From: JAFGXF01 sp963732595 | GTDB taxonomy: Bacteria > Chloroflexota > Anaerolineae > Anaerolineales > Anaerolineaceae | Direction of reading: 5' to 3' | Length of the DNA stretch: 64,000 nt | Assembly (NCBI GenBank): GCA_963732595.1 | Contig: CAVSZZ010000002.1 | Coordinates: 2,294,001-2,358,000 of the forward strand | Part shown: piece by piece, positions 1-9,458 of the stretch | Position numbering within the stretch: position 1 is the stretch's first letter | Layout: each line of letters opens with the position of its first letter | Program-made: the position numbers and the translations under genes | Notes under the pieces: generated by a model | What the model saw: only the letters and a program-made list of their open reading frames with translations | Database searches by the model: none | What the model was told of the DNA's origin: nothing

Positions 1-25
1 CTTCCACCTGGAGCGGATTTAAAAT

Positions 26-56
26 AACCCCCGGAAGTATTCTTCCGGGGGTTTTT
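26..56. terminator. Bidirectional intrinsic terminator
   Basis: A perfect 12-bp stem (26-37 with 42-53) closes a TATT loop. It is flanked by T-rich sequence on the plus side and A-rich sequence on the other. It ends transcription of the cupin gene on the minus strand and possibly a plus-strand gene left of the window. Confidence 0.85.
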
Positions 57-68
57 GCCACTGATTTA

Positions 69-452
69 TTACGCGTGATCGTGCTCGTCTGCCATGGCCG
101 CTTTTTTAGTCTTATGGATCTTTTTGTCGGGGTGGTTCGGGGGAGTGTAGATCGTATACAGCTTGAGTGCCTTGGTCTTGGAGGTGTTGATCACATTGTG
201 GACCGTGCCAGCTGGGACGATAAAGGCAGAACCGTTGCCGAACTTGGTCTTTTTACCATCCATGATGACTTCGCCCTGACCCGAGTCGACCCGGAAGAAC
301 TGGTCGACCTTCTTGTGGACTTCCTCGCCGATGTCTTCCAGCGGCAGCAGGCTCATCACCACCAGCTGCATGAACTTGCTGGTGAAGAGTACCTTGCGGA
401 AGTTCTTATTCTCCAGTGTCAATTCTTCGATATTACCAACAAATCCTGTCAT
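69..452 (-). CDS. Small single-domain cupin protein
   Basis: The 127-residue protein has the conserved beta-barrel cupin pattern. Motif 1 is partly kept (GEEVH then a long gap to a glycine turn), with one of the usual histidines replaced. Motif 2 reads PAGTVHNV. The C-terminus is Lys/His-rich (ending EHDHA), which could bind metal. The start at 452 has an AAGGAG Shine-Dalgarno 7 bases upstream. Small cupins of this type bind a metal ion and act as isomerases, dioxygenases or sensors; the sequence does not say which. It stands alone before a terminator, downstream of the cation efflux gene. Confidence 0.8.
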   Translation of the reverse strand: MTGFVGNIEELTLENKNFRKVLFTSKFMQLVVMSLLPLEDIGEEVHKKVDQFFRVDSGQGEVIMDGKKTKFGNGSAFIVPAGTVHNVINTSKTKALKLYTIYTPPNHPDKKIHKTKKAAMADEHDHA

Positions 453-495
453 GGTTAATCTCCTTCTTTCTCTTTATAGATGATAGATCCGAGAA

Positions 496-1428
496 TTAGT
501 TACGACGCCGGCTTTCTTTCCCGGCTGGTTCCGGATGCACAATCACATCTGCTTCTGGAAATTCCTGGCGGATGGCGGATTCAACCACTTCGGTTAATTT
601 ATGCGCCCGGGTCAGGGTCTGGTTTCCGTCCGTCAGGATATGCACGTCGAGGAACAGCTGCGGGCCTGATGAGCGGATGCGCACATCGTGACAATTGATG
701 ACACCCGGGATGCCCTCGGCGATGGTCTTGACCTTTTCAACCGAGCCCTTGGGGGCTGTATCCAGCAAGCCCATGATGGTGCGGTAACCAAGCTGGAAAC
801 TGACATAGATGACGATTAAAGCCACGCCCAAAGCTGCTATTGCATCCGCCTTGTCCAGCCAGGCGAATTTGGGGAAGAGTTCACCGATCTTTAACAGGAT
901 CAAGCCCAGGATGACCACGCTGGAAGACCAGATATCGGTGCTGAAATGCAGGGCATCCGCCTCGAGCGCCTGGCTGTGGTACTTGCGGGCGGCTTTGTAC
1001 AGGATGCGCGAACGGGTGGCATCGATGATGATCGAAGTGGCCATGACGATGAATGCCCAGATGCTGGCTTCCACCTTGACCGGGTTGTAGAAAAGCCGGT
1101 CGATTGCTTCATAGATGATCCACACACAGGTGGCCAGCAGAAGCAGCGTCTCGAACAGGGCGCTGAGGTTTTCGATCTTGCCGTGTCCGTAGAGGTGTTC
1201 CTTGTCGGCAGGTTTACCGGAAACGCGCACGGCAAACAGGGTCATGAGCGCAGCCACCAGGTCCAGGGCAGAATGCGCGGCTTCCGCCAGGATGCCGAGG
1301 CTGCCTGTCAGTAAACCAATGATGATCTTGAAAGTGGTGAGACCGATTGCTGCGATAACCGAACTTAGCGCTGCCCCATTTTTATCCTTGATGGCCTGGG
1401 GACCAAAATGATCGGTTTGAAAAGACAC
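496..1428 (-). CDS. Cation diffusion facilitator (CDF) efflux transporter
   Basis: The 310-residue inner-membrane protein has about six transmembrane helices in the first 210 residues and a soluble C-terminal domain of about 85 residues. CDF hallmarks are visible: AHSALD in helix 2 and DALHFSTD in helix 5, which place the His and Asp residues that bind Zn(II), Fe(II) or Mn(II) in this family, plus the YGHGKIE segment between helices 2 and 3. Such pumps export divalent metal in exchange for protons. The start is GTG at 1428 with GGAG five bases upstream. It follows the hydrogenase protease gene by 45 bp; a link to nickel or iron handling is possible but unproven. Confidence 0.9.
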   Translation of the reverse strand: MSFQTDHFGPQAIKDKNGAALSSVIAAIGLTTFKIIIGLLTGSLGILAEAAHSALDLVAALMTLFAVRVSGKPADKEHLYGHGKIENLSALFETLLLLATCVWIIYEAIDRLFYNPVKVEASIWAFIVMATSIIIDATRSRILYKAARKYHSQALEADALHFSTDIWSSSVVILGLILLKIGELFPKFAWLDKADAIAALGVALIVIYVSFQLGYRTIMGLLDTAPKGSVEKVKTIAEGIPGVINCHDVRIRSSGPQLFLDVHILTDGNQTLTRAHKLTEVVESAIRQEFPEADVIVHPEPAGKESRRRN

Positions 1429-1473
1429 AGTTACTCCATTGGATTAAACTTCATGCAATTCTACTTTATTTCA

Positions 1474-2019
1474 TCAGGAATGGGGATTCTTTCTAGGTTT
1501 TATTACACTGATCAGCTCATCCGTGATGCGGGCGATCGAGCGATCGACTTCTGGCGAGAGTGAGGAACCGGTGGTGGTATCCCGCACTTGGATGCCCAGC
1601 AGGTGAACGTCACAGGGATGTTCGTGCAACAGATATTGGATGACCACACTCAGCGGCAGGCTGTGCGTGGAGGCTGAGAAACCCTGGCTTAATAGCGGAT
1701 CGAACAGGTGGATTGTGCCGGGCTTTGCGCCGATGGTTAACGCATCGATGAACAGGATCGCATCCGGTTTAAAACGGATCAGGGCACCGGTGATGTTCTC
1801 CAGTGCCTGACCGGCTTCAAAGATTTTAATATCCGGGTGATCCTTGACGAATGGTTTGAGATTATGGACGATCAACATGCCGGCGGCATCGTCGCCGTTC
1901 AGCTCGTTGCCGATGCCTACGACTGCCAGCCTGGCCGGTATTTCGGCGTTATTTATTCGATCCAGAACCCGGGCGAGCGAAGCTTGCCATGAGTCCTTTG
2001 ATGTCTTCGTCTTTACCAT
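1474..2019 (-). CDS. Hydrogenase maturation endopeptidase (HycI/HybD family)
   Basis: The 181-residue protein carries GIGNELNGDDAAG, the nickel-sensing motif of peptidases that trim the C-terminus of NiFe hydrogenase large subunits after metal insertion. Asp at the end of this motif and the later conserved acidic site (FIDAL) match the family. The ATG at 2019 overlaps the end of the ferredoxin gene by 71 bp; the overlap segment looks family-like, so this start is kept. Last gene of the hydrogenase operon. Its likely substrate is the large subunit at 3297-4484, which has a C-terminal tail beyond its final cysteine motif. Confidence 0.88.
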   Translation of the reverse strand: MVKTKTSKDSWQASLARVLDRINNAEIPARLAVVGIGNELNGDDAAGMLIVHNLKPFVKDHPDIKIFEAGQALENITGALIRFKPDAILFIDALTIGAKPGTIHLFDPLLSQGFSASTHSLPLSVVIQYLLHEHPCDVHLLGIQVRDTTTGSSLSPEVDRSIARITDELISVIKPRKNPHS

Positions 2020-2368
2020 AATAAAGTGTGAAGGGTTCCCGCTTGGCCAGGGCCAGTTCCCACTGGTCGTTCGACAGGCTCATGGCACCGTTGCGGCAGC
2101 TCATCACGCACTGCGCGCAGTAGATGCACTTATCAGGGTTGTAGCGCATGATGAAGCGCTTGTTGGCCTTGTCGACCACGAACAACTCGAGCGCATTGGC
2201 CGGGCAGTCCTTCACGCACAGCAGGCAGCCTGAGCACTTACCGGGGTCCCAGATCAGCTTGCCGCGCAACCTTTCTGGATCTGCCTTCCGTTCGAAGGGA
2301 TAACGCTCGGTCACCGGGCGTTTGAAGAGAGAGGTGAGGATATCGCCGAGCATGGCGCCGATTTTCAT
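1949..2368 (-). CDS. Hydrogenase ferredoxin-like subunit (NuoI/MbhN/HycF type)
   Basis: The 139-residue protein has two [4Fe-4S] motifs, CSGCLLCVKDCP and CIYCAQCVMSC, spaced as in NuoI and its group 4 hydrogenase counterparts. It passes electrons between the soluble donor or acceptor, probably ferredoxin, and the small subunit's cluster. The ATG at 2368 overlaps the stop of the NuoH-like gene as ATGA, the normal coupling in this operon. An upstream in-frame extension exists but lies wholly inside that gene, so it is not used. Confidence 0.92.
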   Translation of the reverse strand: MKIGAMLGDILTSLFKRPVTERYPFERKADPERLRGKLIWDPGKCSGCLLCVKDCPANALELFVVDKANKRFIMRYNPDKCIYCAQCVMSCRNGAMSLSNDQWELALAKREPFTLYYGKDEDIKGLMASFARPGSGSNK

Positions 2369-3300
2369 AGGGTTACTCCGATCAATTTGAACACGATCAG
2401 CGCCAGCAGCTGGAGCAGGGCCAGCAGTGTGCCGATGCGCCACCACAAGCCCACGGTCTGGTCGATGCGCAGGCGTGAGAACAGGGATTGCAGTCCGGCG
2501 GTAACGAGCAGCAGGCCGCCAACTTTCAGGATGAACTCCAGCGGATTGGATAGGCCGCCCAGATAGAGTGTGGCGACCAGCGTCAGACCGATCACCAGTT
2601 CGATGTCACGCCCGATTCGGAAGACCGCCAGGCCACGCCCGGAATACTCGGTCAGCGCTCCCTTGACGATCTCGGTTTCAGCTTCGGGGGCATCGAAGGG
2701 CGGCAGTTCCAGCTTGCCCATCAGACCGACCACGGCCACCAGGAAGCCAATGAAAATGGGCAAGATCATCCAGATATGCTCTTGCGTATAGGCATTAATC
2801 TCGCTGATCTGCCAGCTGCCGGCCAGGATGGCAGGCCCGAGCAGTGCCAGCATGAAGGGGGCTTCATACGAGAACAACTGGGTCAGTGCACGCGTGGCGC
2901 CGATCAGCGTGAAGCGGTCGGGAGTGTTGGCCCCGGCCAGGCCGATGCACAGCGTCATCAAGCTGAGCAGGTAGAGCGTCACGATCAGGTCGCCGGTATA
3001 GCTGTAAGCCGGCTGCAGGCCGAACATGGGCACATACAGGGCGGCCGTCAAAGCGCCAGCCAGTGCCACGACCGGTAGACCGATGAACAGGCCGGGATTA
3101 ACACCGGTTGGGATGATCTCTTCCTTGGCCAGCAGTTTGATGATATCCGCCACTGGCTGGAACCAGCGTGGACCGATGCGGTTCTGGTATTGAGCGACCA
3201 GTTTGCGGTCAGCCCACTCGAAGAAAAGCCCGCTGCCCAAAAGGAACAGCCCGCCGGGAAAGACCAGCAGTGCGATGAGGGGATGGATGGTCGTGTTCAT
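2365..3300 (-). CDS. Hydrogenase membrane anchor subunit (NuoH/HycD/MbhM type)
   Basis: The 311-residue protein has about eight transmembrane helices. Both NuoH signatures are present: EWADRKLVAQYQNRIGP near residue 30, and the ELPPFDAPEAETEIV loop near residue 200 rich in acidic residues. In complex I and energy-converting hydrogenases this subunit links the redox arm to the ion-pumping subunits. The start at 3300 overlaps the large-subunit stop (ATGA), and its own stop overlaps the next start the same way. Confidence 0.93.
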   Translation of the reverse strand: MNTTIHPLIALLVFPGGLFLLGSGLFFEWADRKLVAQYQNRIGPRWFQPVADIIKLLAKEEIIPTGVNPGLFIGLPVVALAGALTAALYVPMFGLQPAYSYTGDLIVTLYLLSLMTLCIGLAGANTPDRFTLIGATRALTQLFSYEAPFMLALLGPAILAGSWQISEINAYTQEHIWMILPIFIGFLVAVVGLMGKLELPPFDAPEAETEIVKGALTEYSGRGLAVFRIGRDIELVIGLTLVATLYLGGLSNPLEFILKVGGLLLVTAGLQSLFSRLRIDQTVGLWWRIGTLLALLQLLALIVFKLIGVTL

Positions 3301-4484
3301 TTCTGGTAATACCTTATCCCGTACTGTCTCAGAGCTTCCCAACTCCAGACATCTGACGGCTGGTCATCCCGGATGACCGAGACCGTGCGGTCGCTGCAGG
3401 AGAAGCATGGATCGATCCCGGCCAGGATCATGGGCATGTCTGCCAGCTTATGGCCAGGGGCGGTGGTGACAACGGAAGCCCAGTTGGTCAGGGTGGGCGT
3501 GCGGACCTTGACACGCTCGGGCATGTCGGTACCGTTGCTCTTGATGAAGTAGATCAACTCGCCGCGGGGTGCTTCGACCCGGGTGATGCTCTCACCCGGT
3601 GGAACACGGCGCGGTGCACGCACTTGCAGTTCACCCTCGGGCAGTTTCTTCAGGAGCTTGCGGATGACGCGGATGCTGTCGAGCATCTCGTCAATGCGAA
3701 CGACGAAACGGGCATGCAGGTCGCCCTGCTTGCCAATGATCAACTTGGTCGGGAATTCCTTGTAGGCCAGGTAGGGGGCATCAATGCGCAGGTCACGGGC
3801 AACGCCCGAGGCACGTGCGACCGGACCGATCGCACCCAGCTTTTCAGCCTCAGCCCGGGTCATGCTGCCCACATTTCGGGTTCGGCCGAGCAGGGTTTCA
3901 TCGGTCATCACGACCATGCGGTAGTGAATGATCCGTTTCTCGAACAGGTCCATCCCCTTCAGGATCTCGTCCCTCAGCTTGGGGGTGACATCCACCTTGA
4001 CGCCGCCGATCACGTTGATCGAGTAGTTCACACGGTTGCCGGTCAAGTTCTCGAGGATATCCATGATCACTTCACGGTCGCGCCAGCTGTACATGAAGAG
4101 TGTGTCAAAACCGGCTTCATGAGCGGCCACACCCAACCATAACATGTGGCTGTGCAGTCGCTCCAGTTCACACACCAGCTGGCGGATGGCCTGTGCACGC
4201 AGTGAAGTGGTCACACCGGCCAGTTTCTCCACACCCAGCGCGAATGCGGTGGCATGGATGCCCGAGCAAATACCGCAGATGCGTTCGACCAGGTACAGTG
4301 CCTGGTTGTAATTGCGCGATTCGGTGCCCTTCTCGATGCCGCGGTGAACATATCCCAAACGGGCGCTGGCGCTGGTGACGGTTTCACCATCGACCGTGAA
4401 TTCGAAATGCCCCGGTTCCTTCAGCGCGGGGTGCTGAGGGCCGATGGTGACGATGAATTTTTCGGCTTGTTTGGTCATTTCCAT
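3297..4484 (-). CDS. Group 4 energy-converting [NiFe]-hydrogenase large subunit
   Basis: The 395-residue protein resembles NuoD but keeps both nickel-binding motifs that NuoD has lost: ERICGICSGIH near residue 68 and DPCFSCSDR near residue 360. The active site should therefore hold NiFe and interconvert protons and H2. About 30 residues follow the second motif, the usual C-terminal peptide removed by a HycI-type protease, which is encoded at the operon end. The start at 4484 lies one base after the NuoC-like stop. The membrane arm points to ion-coupled H2 evolution or uptake with a low-potential partner. The exact group 4 subgroup cannot be set by eye. Confidence 0.93.
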   Translation of the reverse strand: MEMTKQAEKFIVTIGPQHPALKEPGHFEFTVDGETVTSASARLGYVHRGIEKGTESRNYNQALYLVERICGICSGIHATAFALGVEKLAGVTTSLRAQAIRQLVCELERLHSHMLWLGVAAHEAGFDTLFMYSWRDREVIMDILENLTGNRVNYSINVIGGVKVDVTPKLRDEILKGMDLFEKRIIHYRMVVMTDETLLGRTRNVGSMTRAEAEKLGAIGPVARASGVARDLRIDAPYLAYKEFPTKLIIGKQGDLHARFVVRIDEMLDSIRVIRKLLKKLPEGELQVRAPRRVPPGESITRVEAPRGELIYFIKSNGTDMPERVKVRTPTLTNWASVVTTAPGHKLADMPMILAGIDPCFSCSDRTVSVIRDDQPSDVWSWEALRQYGIRYYQK

Positions 4485-4485
4485 G

Positions 4486-5039
4486 TTATTTACCTTTTTT
4501 TCCTGCCGGTTTCGCGGGTAACCCGGTGAAGTCCTTCCTCAGGGGGAAGACACCCGCCGGCCAGTCTTCCGATAGCAACAGACGGTCGGTGTTGGGGGTA
4601 CCGGCGAACTCGAAACCGAACATATCCATGGCTTCGCGCTCGTATAAGGTTGCCGAAGGGATCAGACTGCAGATGCTGGGCAGGGAAGGCGCCTTGCGGG
4701 GCACTTTGACACGCAGCGTGACGACCGCAGCTTTGCAGCTGAAGTGGTAAAGCGCTTCCAGCGAGTCATCCGGTGGCGCAGAGCCTTCCGCGGCTGCTGG
4801 GGCAGGGGTATTTGGGTTCGACCGGTCTGAGGTTATCCAGGCCGGTGATGGTCGACAGATAATAGAGGTCCAGGTCCAGCACGGTCTTCGACTGCTTTAA
4901 GCAGGTCATCCGGCGCAAGACGCACGTCCAGCCGGAAATCCTCCGGGCGGGTCGTCTCCTGGCTCCAGGCTGCCAGTGCCTGTTCCGCTTTTTGTAGGTA
5001 AGCTGAAGTGTCTATGGTCGCCTCCTTGTTTCCTGTCAA
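4486..5039 (-). CDS. NuoC-like hydrogenase subunit, frame-split
   Basis: Two pieces of one NuoC/HycE-N-type protein are visible. The N-terminal part (after RLDVRLAPDDLL) changes frame near 4880; the middle continues as YYLSTITGLDNLRP; the frame changes again near 4810; the end contains the typical YEREAMDMFGFEF and DWPAGVFPLRKDF. This subunit caps the large subunit in complex I-like enzymes. A TTG at 5039 overlaps the NuoB-like stop (TTGA). However, a perfect AAGGAGG lies five bases before an ATA at 5015-5013, which is the more natural start position. The breaks look like sequence errors. Confidence 0.85.
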
Positions 5040-5561
5040 CTCGACTTCTCAGCCGGGACGTTGGTCTTTTGATTGCTCTTCTTCAGGGCTTTTTTTGCCG
5101 GTTTGGCTTTCAGGCTTTCCAGCAGGGTGCGCCACACCGTAGATGATGGCTTCGGGTCGGGGCGGGCAGCCGGGTACGTACACATTGACCGGGATGACCT
5201 GGTCGATGCTGCCCACGACTCCGTAGCAGCCTTCAAAGACACCGCCCGAGATGCTGCAGGAGCCGACTGCGATCACGAACTTGGGTTCCGGCATTTGCTG
5301 GTAGACGCGGATGAGCCTTTCGCGCGCCTGCAGCGAAACCGGGCCGGTGCAGATCAATACGTCTGCGTGGCGGGGTGAGCCCTGCAGTTTGATGCCCAGC
5401 CGTTCGATATCATAACGGGGCGTGAGCGTGGCCAGGATCTCGACGTCGCAGCCGTTGCAGGAGCCGCTGTTGAAATGAATGGCCCACGGGGAATTCAACC
5501 TGGCCCAGGTCTTGACCTGATTCAGGGTGTTCATCCAGGGTTTTGATAAGTTCAATGCCAT
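5036..5561 (-). CDS. Hydrogenase small subunit (NuoB/MbhJ/HycG type), frame-split near its end
   Basis: About 175 residues. The cysteines for the proximal [4Fe-4S] cluster are seen in SCNGCDVE, GSCSISGG and PGCPPRPEA. The ATG at 5561 has GGAGA upstream. One extra base near 5130 breaks the frame after AIIYGV: the direct frame ends at 5049, while the shifted frame gives RTLLESLKAKPAKK and a lysine-rich tail ending at 5036, overlapping the next start. That tail matches NuoB family C-termini better. The subunit carries the last cluster before the NiFe site. Confidence 0.92.
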
Positions 5562-5581
5562 TTGTTCTCCTTAATGTCCAC

Positions 5582-5893
5582 TCAACCCAACAACAGGGCG
5601 ACCAGTGCCAGGATCAGGAAGAGCAGGAAGATGCCCATCGTCAGGGACAGGGTCCCGCTGCCCAGCACCAGGATGCCCAGGTGCACAAAGGCGAAGAAGA
5701 AGGCGATCACGAAGAAAGGTCTGTAGCCGGGGGAGGCGGACGTGCTGGGTGCCGCTTCACCGCTGCCGTAGATGCTGGATTTCATGACGCCGGCTTTGGT
5801 CTTACCGGCCATGCCCCGCCCGATCAGGACGATCAATAAGACCAGGGGGATGTAGATGAGAAAAGCGACTGCCGGTGATAACAGGAATTCCAT
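5582..5893 (-). CDS. NuoA-like small membrane subunit
   Basis: The 103-residue protein has three predicted transmembrane helices. Between helices 1 and 2 lies YGSGEAAPS, at the place where NuoA has YECG. Helix 2 reads YRPFFVIAFFFAFVHLG, where NuoA has the acidic FDVE. The architecture is ND3-like, but the signature cysteine and acidic residues are gone. The ATG at 5893 has GGAGG five bases upstream; a longer TTG start is less likely. It sits between the second antiporter-like subunit and the small subunit. Such a subunit is not common in NiFe group 4 operons. Confidence 0.75.
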   Translation of the reverse strand: MEFLLSPAVAFLIYIPLVLLIVLIGRGMAGKTKAGVMKSSIYGSGEAAPSTSASPGYRPFFVIAFFFAFVHLGILVLGSGTLSLTMGIFLLFLILALVALLLG

Positions 5894-5894
5894 A

Positions 5895-7391
5895 TCAACC
5901 TCCAAACAGGGACATCAATGCGCTCCCCGCAGGGAGGGTGAAGGTATTTGCCAGGGATGGCCAGAGACCCAGAACCAGCACGGCCAGGATCAGCAGGACG
6001 ACCGGGATGGCCATCTGGTAGGGCATATTCGTGGCCTTTTTGACCGCTTCAGATGGTTCGTGCCGGTACATCGCATTAACCAACGGGGCGTAGTAGGCCA
6101 GCGACAGCAGGCTGTTGAGCGCGGCGAAAATGACCACCGCCATCACCCAGCCATTGTTGGCTCGAAACGGAGCCAAAGAAGATCTGCCATTTCGACATGA
6201 ATCCGGCCAGCGGCGGCAGGCCGCCCAGCGCCAGCACCGCCACACTCAAACCGAAGGCCGCCAGCGGGAAACGTCCTGCGGCACCGTTCAGATCCGCGAT
6301 CATCAGCGGTTTGTGTTCATGCTTGTTGATGTAGAAGGCAAAGAGGAAAGCGCCGGCAGACAGGAAGGCCAGGCCCTTCATGAGGGCATGTGTCATCAAG
6401 TGGAAGAATGCGCCCTGGGCGGCATCTGCCTGGGCGAAGCGCGAAGAGCGTTCCGAAGCCCGACCAGCATGTAGCCGACATGGGCCAGGCTCGAGAAAGC
6501 CAGCAGGCGTTTGACCTGTACCTGGCGCAGCGCCAGAAAGTTGCCGAGTAGCATGTTCAGTGCACCCAGACCGAGCAGGATCGCACCCCATTTATCGGAG
6601 TATGCCGTCAACGCACCCAGGGAACGCAGCAGTGCGATCAGGCCGGTCTCGATCACCACACCCGAGAGCATGGCGCTGATACCGCTGGGCGCCATCGAAT
6701 GTGCATCCGGCAGCCAGGTGTGCAGCGGAACCAGGGCAGCCTTGACGCCGAAACCGACGATGAACAGCGCGCCGGCGGCCAGGATGGGCAGGCCGGTGGG
6801 CTGCATCACGCGGATTTCGGTCAGCGAGAGTGTGCCGGTTTGCATAAAGACCAGCGCGATGCCGAACAGCACCATGACCGAGCCGGCTGCGCTCTGCACC
6901 AGGTACTTGACCCCGGCTTCGAGCGAGGCAGGTTGTTTGCGGTAGAAAGCCACCAGGAAGTAGGAACTGATGGCCATGGCTTCGAACCAGATGTACAGGT
7001 TAAAGAGGTCCGTGCTGGTGCCCAGGCCGATCATGGCACCCGCCATGGCAGAGAGCAGGGCGTAGTATTTCTCCTGCCCTTCCTCAGCGGCCAGGTAGGG
7101 ACCGGAATAGAGTGTGACCAGTGCTGTCAGGATCAGGACGACCGCCGCCAGCAGCAGGCTGATGCCATCCATGTGCAAGAGCACACCTTCATACTGGAAA
7201 GTGAGGGAATCCGTCCTGCCGGCAAATTGTGCCAGGATGATCCCTGTGGCGACCAGCACCAGCAGTGTCAGCCACTGGATCGGGTTGCCGTGGCGGCCAC
7301 CCTTACGCTTGAGCAGGCGTCCGAGGATGTAGATGACGGGAGCTGCCGCGAGGGGCAGCAGGAAGATGAGAGTCCAGAGAGGTAGGTTCAT
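5895..7391 (-). CDS. Antiporter-like subunit 2 (NuoN/MrpD/MbhH type), frame-split
   Basis: About 498 residues and some 14 transmembrane helices. Proton-path residues of the family are visible: Glu in IWFEAMAISS (helix 5), Lys in GVKAALVPLHTWLPDA (helix 7), and Lys in ALMKGLAFLSAGA. The frame breaks near 6450-6475 (after HVGYMLVG) and near 6165 (after QIFFGSVS); the continuing pieces AQADAAQGAFFHL and NNGWVMAVVIF align in order. The ATG at 7391 has GGGAG upstream and directly follows the first antiporter gene. It pumps H+ or Na+ in the membrane arm. Confidence 0.9.
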
Positions 7392-7392
7392 A

Positions 7393-9143
7393 TCAGGCTC
7401 CCAGTGTCAGAATGGCTAGCAGGATGATGAGCCCGGCGGCGATACCGACCACGTTCCAGGCCAGTTCACCGGTCTGGGTGAAGCGCATGGTTTCACCGAA
7501 ACCCTGGACCCCGCGCACGATCGCCCGGTTGATGGCTTCGAAGCCGAAACTGGCATCCGCCAGCTTATCCAAAGGCCGGACCATTTTAAAGAGCCATCCG
7601 AGCGGCTTACGAGCTCTCCAGATGGTGGCGCCGACAAAGATGACTGCCAGGACCAAAAGGGTTTCTGGAGTGGTCAGGATCTCACGCGCCAGTTTCCAGG
7701 TCGATGTCGTTTCGATCTCATGGAATGGCAGGCTGGCTTTCATCAGGTCCATCAAAGGACCGGCGACCAGCCAGCTGATAAAAGCCAGAACTGCCAGGGG
7801 CAGGAGTGCGACCTTCATGGCTGCGCCAGTCTTGTGCACGTGCTGTTCGGCGGCAGATTCACCGTAGAAAACCAGGTAGACACAGCGCACTGTGTAGAGC
7901 GCGGTCATGCCAGCCACGAACACCATCGGTAGAAAGCCCAGGCGGGTCCGTGCGCCAGGCCGCCTTCGAGGATCAATTCCTTTGAGAAGAAACCGTTCAG
8001 GATCGGGATGCCGGCCAGCGCAAGGGCACCGATCATGAAGACCACCCGCACGAAGGGCATCTTTTTACCGAGGCCGCCCATTTTCAGCATATCGCGCGTG
8101 CCGACCGCATGGATGACCGCACCGGCGCCCAGGAAGAGCAGTGCCTTGAAGATGGAGTGGCTGAGCAGGTGGAACTGGCTGGCGAAGATGCCGCCGGTGC
8201 CGACCGCGTAGACCATGAAGCCCAGCTGGCTGATGGTCGAATAGGCTAAAACACGTTTCAGATCGTTGGCGGTCAGTGCCATCCAGGCCGCGATGAAGGC
8301 AGTGATGACGCCCACCAGGACCACGGCTGTCTTCCAGCCGGGCACGCCTTCGAAGGCCGGATAGAAGCGCGCCAGCAGGTACACGCCGGCGTTCACCATC
8401 GTGGCGGCGTGGATCAGGGCACTGATGGGGGTGGGGGCTTCCATGGCGTCCGGCAGCCAGGTGTGGAACGGGAACTGGGCGGATTTCGCCGCGGCAGCTG
8501 CCAGGAATCCAAAGCCCATGACTGCCAGCAGTCCGGAGGGCAGCCTGTGGGCTTCCGTCAGGAAGACCGGCAGGTCGACCGTGCCGAGATAGGTGCTCGA
8601 AAGCAGTGCGCCCACCAGCAGACCAACCCCACCCAGGCCGGTGATCAGCAGGGCCTTGATGCCGCCCTTGACCGCCTTGGGATCGTCATTATTAAAGGAG
8701 ATGAGGCTGTAGGAACACAGCGCGGTGATCTCCCAGAAGAAGAACATCAGCATCATGTTGCTGGTCAAGACCAGGCCGGCCATGCCGCCGATGAAGAACA
8801 GCAACATGCTGTAATAACGCGCCAGGCTTTTCTCACCGTGCATGTAATCGACCGAGAAGATGACCGCCAGGCAGCCGATGACCGTGGCGATGATCGCCAG
8901 GGTCACGCCCATGGCGTCCGGGATGAAAGAGGCAGCCCCGAAGGCACCCCCGAAGACCGCGTACACTTCGGTTGTCTGTGAGATATTGGGGATCAGCAGG
9001 AGCGCGGCCGCCCCGGCCAGGGCTGAGAACAGGATGGCCAGGGTATGGGTCAGTCGCGCGCGCTTGTCGCCGAAAAGCCAGACGATGGCGGCGCCCAGCC
9101 AGGGGATGAGAATGGTCAGGAGAATCATCAGATGTGCAGTCAT
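7393..9143 (-). CDS. Antiporter-like subunit 1 (NuoL/MrpA/MnhA type), frame-split
   Basis: About 583 residues. Key features are Glu in FFFWEITALCSYSL, Lys in AAAAKSAQFPFHTWLPDAM, and the His/Lys-bearing QFHLLSHSIFKALLFLGAG. One base is lost near 7928. The first frame runs to KELILEGGLAHGPAWAF; the second resumes with LPMVFVAGMTALYTVR and carries the C-terminal helices, including a long amphipathic stretch (WKLAREILTTPETLL onward) like the lateral helix of NuoL. It couples redox change at the peripheral arm to ion movement. Confidence 0.92.
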
Positions 9144-9146
9144 GGC

Positions 9147-9458
9147 TTATCTCCTGAGGGTGGTGAGGGCTTTGATATCGAGTGTACCAAGGTGCCGGCG
9201 GACCTGGACGGCCAGGGCCAGCCCGATGACTGCCACAATAGTATCGGCAATGATGACCATCAGGGCCATGCTCTGCCCGAGGTTAACCTGGCCATTCAGA
9301 TTGCCTGCCACCACCAGTGCCAGCATGGCACCCTTGGTCATGATCTGGAGCGCAACCACCACCTTGATCAGATTGCGCACGATCAGGAGACCATAAAGGC
9401 CAATGCCGGCCAGTAATAATGCAATTGTGAGGAAGATCTGAACGGGGGTGAGGGTCAT
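9147..9458 (-). CDS. NuoK/MrpC/MbhG-like subunit
   Basis: The 103-residue protein has three transmembrane helices and the NuoK/MrpC pattern (GLYGLLIVRNLIKVVVALQIM; ALMVIIADTIVAVIGLALAV). MrpC and MbhG carry the same N-x-I/V pattern; NuoK's second helix glutamate is not evident, so it is closer to the Mrp type. The ATG at 9458 overlaps the preceding stop as ATGA. It ends three bases before the first antiporter gene. Confidence 0.88.
   Translation of the reverse strand: MTLTPVQIFLTIALLLAGIGLYGLLIVRNLIKVVVALQIMTKGAMLALVVAGNLNGQVNLGQSMALMVIIADTIVAVIGLALAVQVRRHLGTLDIKALTTLRR

Noticed and set aside
3297..4484. Annotation as NADH dehydrogenase NuoD
   Set aside because: Both nickel-binding CxxC motifs and a C-terminal tail are present and a HycI-type protease is encoded nearby, so hydrogenase fits better.
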